From JACRBR01 sp964371355 (GTDB taxonomy: Bacteria; Chloroflexota; Dehalococcoidia; DSTF01; JACRBR01), in NCBI GenBank assembly GCA_964371355.1, contig CAYJMG010000018.1, forward strand, positions 23,631 through 87,630: 64,000 nt of DNA, in the 5' to 3' direction. Each line of letters opens with the position of its first letter. Within the stretch, counting starts at the first letter, position 1. Shown here one piece after another: positions 1 through 7,564 of this stretch. The position numbers were made by a program, and so were the translations under genes. The notes under the pieces are model-generated. The model did not search any database and was not told the origin of the DNA. It saw only the letters and a program-made list of their open reading frames with translations.

Positions 1-1
1 C

Positions 2-370
2 CAGCCGTTCTGGGACGGGTGCAAGCGGCACGAGTTGACGCTGCCCTACTGCACGAAGTGCGAGGCCTTCTTCTTCTACCCGCGGCAGTTCTGCCCGGCG
101 TGCTTCTCGTGGGAGATCGAGTGGCGGCCGTGCTCGGGCAAGGGGCGGCTGTTCACCTTCGCGATCCAGTTCCGAGCACAGATGCCGGGCTTCACCCCGC
201 CCTACGTCACGGCCGTGGTGCAGCTCGACGAGGGGCCTCGGATGATGACGAACCTCATCGGCATCGACCCCATGCCCGAGAACATCCACTGCGGCATGCC
301 GGTCGAGGTGACGTGGGAGGACGTAAACGACGAGATTACGCTGCCGATGTTCAAGCCTGTGGCAAGATAG
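2..370 (+). CDS. DUF35 zinc-ribbon/OB-fold protein, 5' truncated
   Basis: The frame is open from base 2, so the window cuts off the N-terminus; 122 residues remain. The fragment starts QPFWDG, typical of the DUF35 N-terminal region, then has a zinc ribbon (CTKC, then CPAC about 20 residues later) and a beta-rich OB-fold segment. DUF35 proteins partner thiolase-fold enzymes and bind or channel acyl-CoA; ChsH2 with the Ltp2 aldolase is the known example. The next gene, 79 bp downstream on the same strand, is a thiolase-like protein of exactly that sort, so the two probably form one complex. The substrate cannot be read from the sequence. Confidence 0.85.
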   Translation, partial: QPFWDGCKRHELTLPYCTKCEAFFFYPRQFCPACFSWEIEWRPCSGKGRLFTFAIQFRAQMPGFTPPYVTAVVQLDEGPRMMTNLIGIDPMPENIHCGMPVEVTWEDVNDEITLPMFKPVAR

Positions 371-402
371 TCAGCCTGTCAGCGAGTCAGCCAGTCAGCG
401 AT
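364..402. repeat. GTCAGC-type short degenerate repeats
   Basis: Four spaced copies of a GTCAGC/AGTCAGC word fill the gap between the DUF35 gene and the thiolase-like gene. The same style of short repeated word (CAGTCAG, CACTGACG) recurs in other intergenic gaps, for example near 17300-17445, 29937-29965 and 33815-33850. No function is evident. Confidence 0.5.
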
Positions 403-449
403 GCGCCGACCGACGGCAACGGCGGCGACAGTGAAACGGATACGAACCC

Positions 450-1613
450 ATGACGCTCAAGAACAAAGTCGCCATCGTCGGCGCGGATGAGACGGACGAG
501 ATCGGCATCGTGCCGGACATGACGCCGATCATGATGCACGCGCAGGCCGCTCGCAACGCGCTGCGCGACGCCGGCATCGACAAGTCGGAGGTCGACGGCG
601 TCTTCACCTGCGGCATCGGCGGCATGGCCAGCACGCAGCTCTGCGAGTACCTGGGCATCATCCCGAAGTACACCGACAGCACGATGACGGGCGGCTCGTC
701 GTTCGTGATCCACGTCGAGCACGCGGCGGCTGCCATCGCGGCGGGGCTGTGCAGCGTCGCCCTCATCACGCACGGCGAAACCGGCCACTCGGGCCGGTTC
801 CGGCGCGGTCCTCGCGGCATGGGCGGCTTCTTCGACTCGTCGATGCCGGCGGCGCAGTTCGAGGTGCCGTACGGCGTCGGCGGCGCACCCAGCGCGTACT
901 CGATGTGCGCGACGCGCCACATGCACCAGTACGGCACGACCAGCGAGCACCTGGCGGAGATCGCCGTGGCGACGCGCAAGTGGGCGCAGCTCAACCCGCG
1001 CGCCTTCATGCGCGAGCCGCTGACCATCGAGGACGTGCTCGCGTCGCGCTATGTGGCGTACCCCTTCCACATCTACGACTGCTGCCTGGTGACGGACGCC
1101 GGCGGCGCCGTCGTCGTCGTGGGCGCGGACCGCGCGCGCGAGATGAAGAAGAAGCCGGTGTGGGTCCTGGGGTCGGGCGAGGCGAGCACCCACCAGTCGA
1201 TCCTTGGCATGCCCGACATCACGCAGACGCCGGCACGCTACAGCGGCAAGGCCGCGTTCGAGATGGCGGGCGTCACGCACAAGGACATCGACGTCGTCGA
1301 GGTGTACGACTCATTCACGTACACGGCGCTGGTGACCATCGAGGAGTTGGGCTTCTGCGCGAAGGGCGAGGGCGGGCCGTTCCTGTCGGACCAGCGCACG
1401 GCGCCCGGCGGCGACTTCCCCATGAACACGAACGGCGGCGGCCTGTCGTACACACACCCGGGCATGTACGGCATGTTCATCCTCATCGAGGCCGTCCGCC
1501 AGCTCCGCAACGAGTGCGGCGACCGCCAGGTGCCAAATGCGAAGCTAGCCCTCGTAAACGCCACCGGCGGCATGCTAAGCGCCACCGGCACGCTGATTTT
1601 GGGCACGGATTAG
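450..1613 (+). CDS. Thiolase-fold protein lacking the nucleophilic Cys (Ltp2-like)
   Basis: A 387-residue thiolase-superfamily protein of normal family length. The position of the nucleophilic Cys (ENACASSS in the thiolase at 5551-6804) reads MTGGSSFVIHVEHA here, so the Cys is absent. The C-terminal loop reads GGGLSYTHPG instead of GGxxxxGHPxG. Tyr286 (VYDSF) and Tyr334 (LSYTHP) sit where Ltp2-type retro-aldolases use tyrosines. With the DUF35 gene just upstream, the likeliest role is C-C bond cleavage or formation on an acyl-CoA rather than thiolysis. ATG start at 450. Substrate unknown; a non-catalytic lipid-transfer role is the alternative. Confidence 0.8.
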   Translation: MTLKNKVAIVGADETDEIGIVPDMTPIMMHAQAARNALRDAGIDKSEVDGVFTCGIGGMASTQLCEYLGIIPKYTDSTMTGGSSFVIHVEHAAAAIAAGLCSVALITHGETGHSGRFRRGPRGMGGFFDSSMPAAQFEVPYGVGGAPSAYSMCATRHMHQYGTTSEHLAEIAVATRKWAQLNPRAFMREPLTIEDVLASRYVAYPFHIYDCCLVTDAGGAVVVVGADRAREMKKKPVWVLGSGEASTHQSILGMPDITQTPARYSGKAAFEMAGVTHKDIDVVEVYDSFTYTALVTIEELGFCAKGEGGPFLSDQRTAPGGDFPMNTNGGGLSYTHPGMYGMFILIEAVRQLRNECGDRQVPNAKLALVNATGGMLSATGTLILGTD

Positions 1614-1647
1614 GTTCGGGTTTGGCTTCCGCGCGGCCAGTGATGTA

Positions 1648-1671
1648 TACAGTGATGTATACATCACTGTA
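1648..1671. promoter_or_regulatory. 24-bp perfect palindrome before vapBC, probable operator
   Basis: Bases 1648-1671 form a perfect 24-bp palindrome centred on GTATAC, with arms TACAGTGATGTA and its complement. A further direct copy of the half site (CAGTGATGTATAC) lies just upstream at 1638-1650, giving three half sites in a row. The palindrome ends on the first base of the AGGAGG ribosome-binding site of the antitoxin gene. RHH antitoxins repress their own operons through such sites, so this is probably the VapB operator. Confidence 0.75.
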
Positions 1672-1683
1672 GGAGGCGTGGCC

Positions 1684-1974
1684 ATGACCATGATCCGCAA
1701 GCAGGTCTACCTGGAGCCTGAGCAGGACCGCGAAATCAAGCACGAAGCCAACATCCGCGGCGTCACCGAGGCTGAGATCATCCGTGAGCGCGTCTCGGCC
1801 CGCCGGGCGCACCGGCCCTTCAGCCGCGATCCCAGGCTCCGCGAAGAGTTGCTGTCCGCGCTACAGGACGTGATGGCGACCGCCAATCCCGCATGCGCCG
1901 ATCGCGATGTTTCGTTCGACCGGGAGGAACTGTACGACGATGACCAGCCTCTCACGACTCCTCCTGCTCTTTGA
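1684..1974 (+). CDS. vapB: VapB-like ribbon-helix-helix antitoxin
   Basis: A 96-residue protein whose first 40 residues (MIRKQVYLEPEQDREIK, then GVTEAEIIRERV) fit the ribbon-helix-helix fold of CopG/VapB antitoxins: a short DNA-binding beta strand followed by two helices. The acidic C-terminal part would bind and inhibit the toxin. The ATG at 1684 is chosen because it lies 7 bases after AGGAGG (1671-1676); the GTG at 1678 is too close. The gene overlaps the PIN toxin by 35 bases, which implies translational coupling. The 24-bp palindrome upstream is its likely autoregulatory site. Confidence 0.82.
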   Translation: MTMIRKQVYLEPEQDREIKHEANIRGVTEAEIIRERVSARRAHRPFSRDPRLREELLSALQDVMATANPACADRDVSFDREELYDDDQPLTTPPAL

Positions 1975-2410
1975 CACCAACGTTCTCGTCTATGCCGCCA
2001 CCCCGAACGGCGGGCCGAAGGCAGCCCGGGCGGCGCAGGTAGTCTTCGACGCGATCCGCGCTGGCGTAGCCGTAGTCTCTTCGCAGAACATGCTCGAGTT
2101 CTTTCGCGCGACGACGCGCGAACGCCCGGGAGGCCGGATCCTACACCCGGAGCGGGCGCTCGCCTACATCGACCAGTGGCTGGCGTCGTGCGACTTTCTG
2201 GAGATATCAGAGGCCGCCGTCCGAGAGGCCGCTCGCGGCGCCATCGCGTACCAGATGCGCGTCTACGATGCTGCGCTGTGGGCCACGGCGAAGACCCACG
2301 GCGTCCCGGTGATCGTGACCGAGGACCTGCCGGGGCGAGCGCGCATCGAGACTGTCCGGTACGTGAACCCGTTCACCGATGATTTCACGATGGCGGATGT
2401 CGGTCTCTAG
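1940..2410 (+). CDS. vapC: VapC-like PIN-domain toxin
   Basis: A 156-residue PIN-domain protein, expected to be a Mg-dependent endoribonuclease. Acidic residues of the PIN site are visible: Asp in LLFDTNVLVYA near the N-terminus, Glu in NMLEFFRA, Asp in RVYDAALWATA and the acidic pair in IVTEDLPG. The ATG at 1940 is preferred because the protein then begins just before the first PIN strand; the open frame extends further upstream inside vapB. It overlaps the antitoxin gene, the usual vapBC arrangement. Some PIN proteins are not toxins, but the partner makes this the best reading. Confidence 0.85.
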   Translation: MTSLSRLLLLFDTNVLVYAATPNGGPKAARAAQVVFDAIRAGVAVVSSQNMLEFFRATTRERPGGRILHPERALAYIDQWLASCDFLEISEAAVREAARGAIAYQMRVYDAALWATAKTHGVPVIVTEDLPGRARIETVRYVNPFTDDFTMADVGL

Positions 2411-2419
2411 GTGTTCGGG

Positions 2420-3208
2420 CTACGGATCGCACGCCAGAACGACTTCGAAGTCGTCCACATAGGCGATCTGCTCCGTCATCCCTCCGGCAAAGTCCTTACC
2501 GGTCGCGCAGGCTTCGTATGCGCCCGCCAAGGTCAGTTCACCGGCATCCCAAATGGGCAAACCTGGGGTGTAGTCGCCTACAATCGAGGTCCACTGAAAT
2601 GATGTCGATGAGATGGCCACGCGCGCGCCAATATCGTGCAGGTAGTCGATCGCTCCGCGAATCGAGGCCGCGTTTCGGTTCAGATCCGTTGACCAGTCAC
2701 TGACGATCTGGACATCGAGCCACCATGTGCTCGGTTCCGCACCGACCTCCATCGCATACACATGGGAGTATGCGGCCTCCAGGCGCCCGTACTGATACGC
2801 ATCGCACGGCGTCGATTCTTCGCAGTCATAGAGGTTCATGTTCACATACACGGCAGGGGCGTACGTGCCACGCAGTGCTAAGCCCCACTCTTCAACGAAG
2901 CAAGGGTTCCTTGTCAGTGACCGGCCGTCGTTCATACCCACGATGAGAAAATCGAAGGGTACCTGCGGCTGGGGCGCGTCGCATTGCGGCGACGAGATCG
3001 CAAATCCCTTCGCTCCGCGCGGGTAACTGCGTCTGGGCTGGACTGTCGGTGAAGCCTCTGCCAGCGCCTGTCCGGGCGCTTCGGGGCTCACTGCTGGCTC
3101 ACGACCATTCGCTGTCGATGGAGACGAGCAGCCTGCAATCAGGAAGAGGCCCACCGCTGCGAGCGCGGTGGTTTGGATCAAGCGTGAGGCACGTCGGGGC
3201 TCTACCAA
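2420..3208 (-). CDS. Lipoprotein with GH25-like TIM-barrel domain
   Basis: A roughly 262-residue secreted lipoprotein. The N-terminus has a basic stretch, a hydrophobic segment and a lipobox (LFLIAGC), followed by a Pro/Ser/Ala-rich linker. The folded part begins GFAISSPQCD and continues with VGMNDGRSLTRNPC, YVNMNLYDC and WWLDVQ. These resemble the start and early strands of glycoside-hydrolase-25-like barrels found in secreted proteins of Actinobacteria and Chloroflexota. A cell-wall hydrolase role is possible but the catalytic acids are not certain. The TTG at 3208 is chosen for the AAGGA before it; an open frame reaches 3256. It runs opposite to vapBC, whose stop lies 9 bases away. Confidence 0.6.
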   Translation of the reverse strand: MVEPRRASRLIQTTALAAVGLFLIAGCSSPSTANGREPAVSPEAPGQALAEASPTVQPRRSYPRGAKGFAISSPQCDAPQPQVPFDFLIVGMNDGRSLTRNPCFVEEWGLALRGTYAPAVYVNMNLYDCEESTPCDAYQYGRLEAAYSHVYAMEVGAEPSTWWLDVQIVSDWSTDLNRNAASIRGAIDYLHDIGARVAISSTSFQWTSIVGDYTPGLPIWDAGELTLAGAYEACATGKDFAGGMTEQIAYVDDFEVVLACDP

Positions 3209-3358
3209 CGCTGATCCTTCATCGCCCCGCCGCTGGCATGAGACTACCGTCCCCAAACGACGAAATCCAGCTCTGGCGATCCGAAGCTGGATTCACTAGC
3301 CCTCGAACGGGCGTTCGGTATACTTCACGTCTAGCCCCATTTGGCCGAAGAGGAATCT

Positions 3359-4048
3359 GTGCTGATTGACCTGCACACGCACACGCGCCCGCTTTCGTGG
3401 GACTCCTACCTCACGCCCGACGATCTGGTCGAGCGGTCGAAGAAGGCCGGGCTGGACGGCATCTGCCTCAGCGAGCACGACTACCTCTGGGACCCCGCCG
3501 AAGTGGCCGCGCTGGCGAAGCGCCACAACTACCTGGTGCTGCCCGCCATCGAGATCAACACCGATGACGGCCACATCCTCGTGTACGGCATCGACCGCTA
3601 CGTCTACGGCATGCACCGCTCGCACGAGCTGGCGCGCCACGTGAAGGACGCGCACGGCACGATGGTCGCCGCGCACCCCTACCGGCGGCAGATGCCCTGG
3701 TACATGGAGGACGAGCGCGACTACGAGGAGGCGCTGCACCGGGCGTCACGGAACCCCGCGTATCAGTACTGCGCCGCGCTCGAGGCGCTGAACGGCCGTG
3801 GCACCGTGAAGGAGAACGAGTTCTCGCGCCGCCTGTGCGAGTTCATGAAGATGCCGGGCACCGCCGGCACCGACTCGCACTCACGCAGCGACATCGGCCG
3901 CTGCGCGACGGAGTTCGAGCGCGACATCGAGTCCGTCGAGGACCTGATCGAGGAGCTGCAGGCCGGCCGCTTCGCCGCCGTCGACCTCACCGGCGGCACA
4001 CCCCACCGACTCGACCTCACAGCCATCCACTCGGACACGAAGTTATAG
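3359..4048 (+). CDS. PHP-domain metal-dependent phosphoesterase
   Basis: About 229 residues with the PHP signature: LIDLHTHTRP at the N-terminus, LSEHDYLW near residue 38, VLPAIEINTDDGH near residue 62, MVAAHPYRR near residue 103 and TAGTDSHS near residue 170. These His/Asp/Glu clusters bind the trinuclear metal centre of PHP phosphoesterases. It is a stand-alone PHP protein, without polymerase or tyrosine-phosphatase operon partners. The GTG at 3359 follows GAGGA and gives the usual MLIDLHTHT start; a TTG at 3341 would add six residues. The substrate (nucleotide or histidinol-phosphate-like) is unknown. Confidence 0.85.
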   Translation: MLIDLHTHTRPLSWDSYLTPDDLVERSKKAGLDGICLSEHDYLWDPAEVAALAKRHNYLVLPAIEINTDDGHILVYGIDRYVYGMHRSHELARHVKDAHGTMVAAHPYRRQMPWYMEDERDYEEALHRASRNPAYQYCAALEALNGRGTVKENEFSRRLCEFMKMPGTAGTDSHSRSDIGRCATEFERDIESVEDLIEELQAGRFAAVDLTGGTPHRLDLTAIHSDTKL

Positions 4049-4152
4049 GGGTTAGGCGTTGGTCGTTGGGCGTTAGGGGCTGAGCCCGGTTCTGTGCGAT
4101 GCTCGACCGATGTTGTTGGACGTGCAGCCCCAACGCCTAACGCCTAACGACT
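4049..4152. repeat. Inverted pair of TTAGGCGTTGG-type repeats
   Basis: The 132-bp gap between the PHP and MBL genes holds two facing arrays. The left arm (4049-4079) has GTTAGGCGTTGG/TCGTTGGGCGTTAGG words and the right arm (4127-4150) has their complement, CCAACGCCTAAC, twice. They could fold into a long imperfect hairpin. A similar facing pair is at 26343-26436. Confidence 0.55.
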
Positions 4153-4180
4153 ATTCCCTATCGCCGCTACACTCCCCCGC

Positions 4181-4873
4181 ATGACCATCCGCGCGATCAC
4201 CTCCGGCATCTTCGCGATCGAGGGCCTGAAGATGGGCCGCGCGTACCTCATCGAGGACGCTGCGGGCCTGACGCTGATCGACACCAGCAGCCCCAGCGCG
4301 TCGGCGGGGATCCTGGCGGCGATCGCCGAGATCGGACGGCCGCCCGAGGACCTGCACACGATCGTGGGCACGCACTACCACTACGACCACGTCGGCAACG
4401 TGGCAGCGCTCGTCGAGCGCACGGGCGCCCACTTCTGCGTGCACGAGGCCGACGTCGAGTACGTCGAGGGCCGCACGCCGTGGCGCGCCGTCACCACGCC
4501 CGTCGTCGGCTCGACGATGACACGCATGGCGCCGCCGCAGGAGTCGCTGAAGATCGACCGCGTGCTCCGCGACGGCGACATGGTCGAAGCGGCGGGTGGG
4601 CTGGAGGTGGTGCACGCGCCCGGCCACACGCCCGGTCACATCGCGCTGTACGCCCGCGAGCGCGGGGCTCTGTTCTCGGGCGACGCCTTCATGAACGTGG
4701 CCGGCCTGCAGCTCCCGCCGGCCGCCTCCACGCACGACATGACGCAGGCGAAGGCATCGATCCGCCGCCTGTCCGAGCTGCGGTTCGAATACGCGCTCCC
4801 CGGCCACGGCCAGCCCGTCCTCTCGCGCGCCAGCGAGAAGCTGGGGGAGTGGTCGCGCCGCTGGCTTGCCTAG
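4181..4873 (+). CDS. Metallo-beta-lactamase-fold hydrolase
   Basis: A 230-residue MBL-fold protein. The metal motif HxHxDH is seen as GTHYHYDHVGN near residue 65, with further ligands in HAPGHTPGHIALY (near 147), FSGDAF (near 165) and the final PGHGQP. Both zinc sites appear complete. The length and compact layout match small hydrolases of the glyoxalase-II/lactonase/quorum-quenching type, but the reaction cannot be fixed from motifs. ATG at 4181. It converges with the minus-strand gene 4870-5484, overlapping it by 4 bases. Confidence 0.82.
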   Translation: MTIRAITSGIFAIEGLKMGRAYLIEDAAGLTLIDTSSPSASAGILAAIAEIGRPPEDLHTIVGTHYHYDHVGNVAALVERTGAHFCVHEADVEYVEGRTPWRAVTTPVVGSTMTRMAPPQESLKIDRVLRDGDMVEAAGGLEVVHAPGHTPGHIALYARERGALFSGDAFMNVAGLQLPPAASTHDMTQAKASIRRLSELRFEYALPGHGQPVLSRASEKLGEWSRRWLA

Positions 4874-5484
4874 CTCTTCCGAAGCAGCATGTAGCCTTCA
4901 CCGTCGAAGATCATAGTCACAATAGCGGTGGTTCCCGAAGCTAGCGATCGCAGGAACTCAAGATTCACCGACGAACCACTGACCAGCCGTGGGCCAGGCG
5001 GCAGCACTGATAGCACGCCAATATATTGCCAGCTGGGAGGTACGTTGAACGCTGCGTCCACTTGCTCAGGCCTCGAATCTCGGCCGACGAACGAGTACAC
5101 CCCGTCCTCGAGAAATACGTGCTCATCTTGCGTGTCTTGGAGCCCGAGATCACCACGCCGTGACAGTGGGTCCTCGAAGAACCAGACGAAACCCGTTGGC
5201 ACAGTCAACGTTTGAGCAATCTCGTTGCGCATCTCCTCGTGTGGTGCATGGACGGGTTGCCAGCCGGCAGCCCGCTCTTCGGCGGTCGGAGTGGTCAGCC
5301 CGTGTCGATAGTCGTATTGTTCCGGGCTCTCTACGGTGTCGCCGACCAGCAGTTCGATGTTGAAGTCGGAGAAGGCGCTCCTGATGAGCAGCTCCCGCGA
5401 TAAAGGGCCACCGCTCTGAAGAATGGACCGGACGTACGCAAGCGCGCGCTCACGTTCGTCGGCGTCACCGACTTCGTACCGCAC
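4870..5484 (-). CDS. Hypothetical protein
   Basis: A 204-residue soluble protein I do not recognise. It is moderately acidic, has no signal peptide or membrane segment, and starts at a GTG (MRYEVGDADERERALAYV) with only a weak ribosome-binding site. The middle contains Trp- and Phe-rich stretches (GFVWFFEDP, PPSWQYIG) and the C-terminus ends in a beta-like IVTMIFDGEGYMLLRKS. Codon use is less GC-biased than in neighbouring genes, hinting at later arrival. It lies downstream of the thiolase gene at 5551-6804 on the same strand, with a hairpin between them. Confidence 0.5.
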   Translation of the reverse strand: MRYEVGDADERERALAYVRSILQSGGPLSRELLIRSAFSDFNIELLVGDTVESPEQYDYRHGLTTPTAEERAAGWQPVHAPHEEMRNEIAQTLTVPTGFVWFFEDPLSRRGDLGLQDTQDEHVFLEDGVYSFVGRDSRPEQVDAAFNVPPSWQYIGVLSVLPPGPRLVSGSSVNLEFLRSLASGTTAIVTMIFDGEGYMLLRKS

Positions 5485-5500
5485 AAGAAGCCCTTACAGT

Positions 5501-5528
5501 GAGAGAGCCCGCCAGCGGGCGAACTCTC
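5501..5528. terminator. Hairpin downstream of a thiolase gene
   Basis: A GC stem (GCCCG 5507-5511 with CGGGC 5516-5520) is flanked by a GAGAG/CTCTC outer stem. It lies between the thiolase stop (5551) and the start of the next minus-strand gene. There is no clear T run, so it may be a terminator or only an RNA stabiliser. Confidence 0.4.
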
Positions 5529-5550
5529 TGAATACGCCAGCTGGGGGTAG

Positions 5551-6804
5551 CTACTTCTGCAGCACATGCACCGCCATGGCCGCGGCTTCGCCGCGCATCA
5601 TGCCGCCGCCGTTCTGCGTCAGCCCCACCTTCGCGTTGCCGCCCTTCACCTGCCGGTCGCCGCACTCGCCCTGGAGCTGCCAGTAGATCTCGACGAGCTG
5701 CGCGCACCCGGTCGCGCCGATCGGGTGGCCCTTCGAGAGCAGTCCGCCCGACGGGTTCACCGGGATCCTGCCCGTGATCTCAGTCGCGCCCTCCTCGATG
5801 AGCTTCCCGCCCTCGCCGACCTTGCACAGGCCCAGCTCTTCGTACTCGATCAGCTCGGCCGGGGCCGAAGCGTCGTGCAACTCGATCACGTCCACGTCCT
5901 CGGGCCCGACGCCGGACATGTCGAACGCCTTCTTCGCCATGCGCGTCGTGACGCCAGGCTCGCCGGGCGCGCGGTCCTTGCCGCTGCCCAGGATCGACGC
6001 CGTCACCCACACCGGCTTCGTGGTGAGCTGCTTCGCCTTCTCCTCGCTCACCAGCACCAGCGCCGCGGCGCCGTCGCCGATCGGCGAGCACATCAGGCGC
6101 GTGAGCGGCTCGGCGACCATCGGCGAGTTCAGGATCTCCTCGACGGTGTATTGCTCGCGGTACTGCGCGTAGGGGTTCATCGAGGCGTTCTTGTGGCTCT
6201 TCACCGCGACCTTCGCGAACTGGATCGCGGTGGTGCCGTGGCGCTTCATGTGCTCGCGCGCGCCGGCTGCGTAGAAGTCCATGAACATCGAGCGCGATTC
6301 CCCCGCGCCTCCACCCTTCTCGCCGCCGTCCCCGGCAGCCTTGGCTTCGCCCTCGCTGCGGCCGCGGGCGGCGGTGGCTTTGATCAGGTCCTGGATCGCT
6401 TCCATGTCGACGGCAGAGCCGATCGCCTGGAACGAGCGGCGCTTCTCCTCGTGGTAGAGCTTCTCGACGCCGAGGGCGAGCACGCAGTCGTACATGCCGG
6501 AGGCGACGTACATCCACGCCAAGTGGAAGGCGGTCGAGGACGATGCGCAGGCGTTCTCGGTGTTGATCATCGGGATGTCGCCGAATCCCATGTCCCGCAG
6601 GATGACCTGCGCGCGGATCATCTCCTGGCCGGTGATGAGCCCCGCCGTCGCGTTGCCGACGACGGCCGCCTCGATCTGCGGCATATCGACGCCAGCGGCC
6701 TTCATCGCCGCCTCGACAGCCTCGCGGCCCAGCGACTTCAGCGAGCGGTCCATGTGCTTGCCGAACTTGGTCATACCTGCGCCCACGACGGCGACTCTGC
6801 GCAT
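5551..6804 (-). CDS. Thiolase (acetyl-CoA acetyltransferase / SCP-x type)
   Basis: A 417-residue thiolase with a complete active site: nucleophilic Cys in ENACASSS (near residue 87), the HDASAPAE segment, His in SKGHPIGATG (near 355) and a C-terminal GLTQNGGGMMRG. It resembles the lipid-transfer/SCP-x branch used in beta-oxidation of branched or sterol-like acyl-CoAs. A Gly/Glu/Lys-rich low-complexity insert lies near residues 145-170 (GDGGEKGGGAGESRS), which is not usual. ATG at 6804, preceded by AGGAGA at 7 bases. Unlike the protein at 450-1613, the Cys is present, so it can perform thiolysis. Confidence 0.88.
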   Translation of the reverse strand: MRRVAVVGAGMTKFGKHMDRSLKSLGREAVEAAMKAAGVDMPQIEAAVVGNATAGLITGQEMIRAQVILRDMGFGDIPMINTENACASSSTAFHLAWMYVASGMYDCVLALGVEKLYHEEKRRSFQAIGSAVDMEAIQDLIKATAARGRSEGEAKAAGDGGEKGGGAGESRSMFMDFYAAGAREHMKRHGTTAIQFAKVAVKSHKNASMNPYAQYREQYTVEEILNSPMVAEPLTRLMCSPIGDGAAALVLVSEEKAKQLTTKPVWVTASILGSGKDRAPGEPGVTTRMAKKAFDMSGVGPEDVDVIELHDASAPAELIEYEELGLCKVGEGGKLIEEGATEITGRIPVNPSGGLLSKGHPIGATGCAQLVEIYWQLQGECGDRQVKGGNAKVGLTQNGGGMMRGEAAAMAVHVLQK

Positions 6805-6923
6805 TTCGGATTCTCCTCTCGGGCCTGTGTTTCGGTTCCGCAGAAATGGTACGCCCGCGGACCCCTATTGTCACATCGCAGGGCAGGCCGGATGGCCCGG
6901 GCTGGTCCTGGTTCATGCGGGCG

Positions 6924-6952
6924 GGAACCGGCATCACTCGCCTGGTGTAAGA
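6924..6952 (+). promoter_or_regulatory. Possible ECF-type promoter
   Basis: GGAACC at 6924-6929 matches the -35 element common to ECF sigma promoters. About 17 bases later comes GTAAGA, just before the sigma gene's GTG at 6960. Many ECF genes are autoregulated from such promoters. The -10 match is poor, so this is tentative. Confidence 0.3.
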
Positions 6953-6959
6953 ATGGCGC

Positions 6960-7433
6960 GTGGACACGGTCGGAAGGGACGAGGCCGATGCTCTGCGGGC
7001 GGCCGCGCGCGGCGATGCCGACGCCTTCGGACTGCTTGTGGAGCAATACCAGGAGGTCGCTTTTCGTGCGGCATACCTCATCGTGCGCGACGCGCAGGAC
7101 GCCCAGGACGTCGCGCAGGACGCCTTCGTCCGCGCCTATCACGGGCTTGACGGCTTCCGGCAGGGCGAGCCGTTCCGTCCCTGGCTCCTGCGCATCGTCC
7201 AGCACACCGCGCTCAACGCCGTCCGCTCGCGGGGCCGCCGCGCCGGGCTGCTCGGGCGGTTCGCGGCGGTCGCGCCTCGGGCGATCGACCCGCCCGACGC
7301 CGTGGTCCTCGCCGCGGGCGAGGCGGCGGAGGTGCTGGCCGCGATCAACGAGCTTCCGCCGGACGACCGCGCGATCCTGCACCTGCGCTACTTCCTCGAG
7401 GTAACGCGCGCTATCGCCGAGACGCTGCCGTAG
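6960..7433 (+). CDS. ECF sigma factor, C-terminally truncated
   Basis: A 157-residue sigma-70 family protein. Region 2 is intact (DAFGLLVEQYQEVAFRAAYLIVRD, then DAQDVAQDAFVRAYHGLDGFR and PFRPWLLRIVQHTALNAVRS). Region 4 begins normally with LPPDDRAILHLRYFLEV but stops at IAETLP, so the helix-turn-helix that reads the -35 element is missing. The stop codon lies inside a GTAGCGCGGG repeat motif (7430-7441), suggesting that a repeat insertion cut the gene. As written it should bind core polymerase and the -10 but not a normal -35. GTG start. Probably a decayed gene, less likely a region-4-less regulator. Confidence 0.72.
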   Translation: MDTVGRDEADALRAAARGDADAFGLLVEQYQEVAFRAAYLIVRDAQDAQDVAQDAFVRAYHGLDGFRQGEPFRPWLLRIVQHTALNAVRSRGRRAGLLGRFAAVAPRAIDPPDAVVLAAGEAAEVLAAINELPPDDRAILHLRYFLEVTRAIAETLP

Positions 7434-7504
7434 CGCGGGGCACCGGCGATTGCGGCGCGGGCCCCCAGCAAACGGTCTCCGTAGCGCGGGCCTTCAGCCC
7501 GCGC
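7430..7504. repeat. Two GTAG-headed GC-rich hairpins (REP-like)
   Basis: GTAGCGCGGGGC at 7430-7441 contains the stop codon of the ECF sigma gene. A second unit starts GTAG at 7481: arms GCGCGGGC (7484-7491) and GCCCGCGC (7497-7504) around the loop CTTCA. GTAG at the foot of a hairpin is the layout of REP elements mobilised by TnpA-REP (RAYT) transposases. Related units lie at 12325, 30008, 41052, 42020, 42068, 46339, 46687, 46927, 51715 and 63869. Confidence 0.65.
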
Positions 7505-7564
7505 GGCTCTGCGCCCGGAACCACCTCCGCGAAACCGGTGTAGGTGGGACAAAGGAGGTGTCCC

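Noticed and set aside
2411..2602. A short plus-strand open frame after vapC
   Set aside because: Antisense to the lipoprotein gene, with no ribosome-binding site.
5566..7404. A 612-codon plus-strand open frame
   Set aside because: Antisense to a thiolase with complete active-site motifs; composition is Arg/Ala/His-rich and it also crosses the sigma factor gene.
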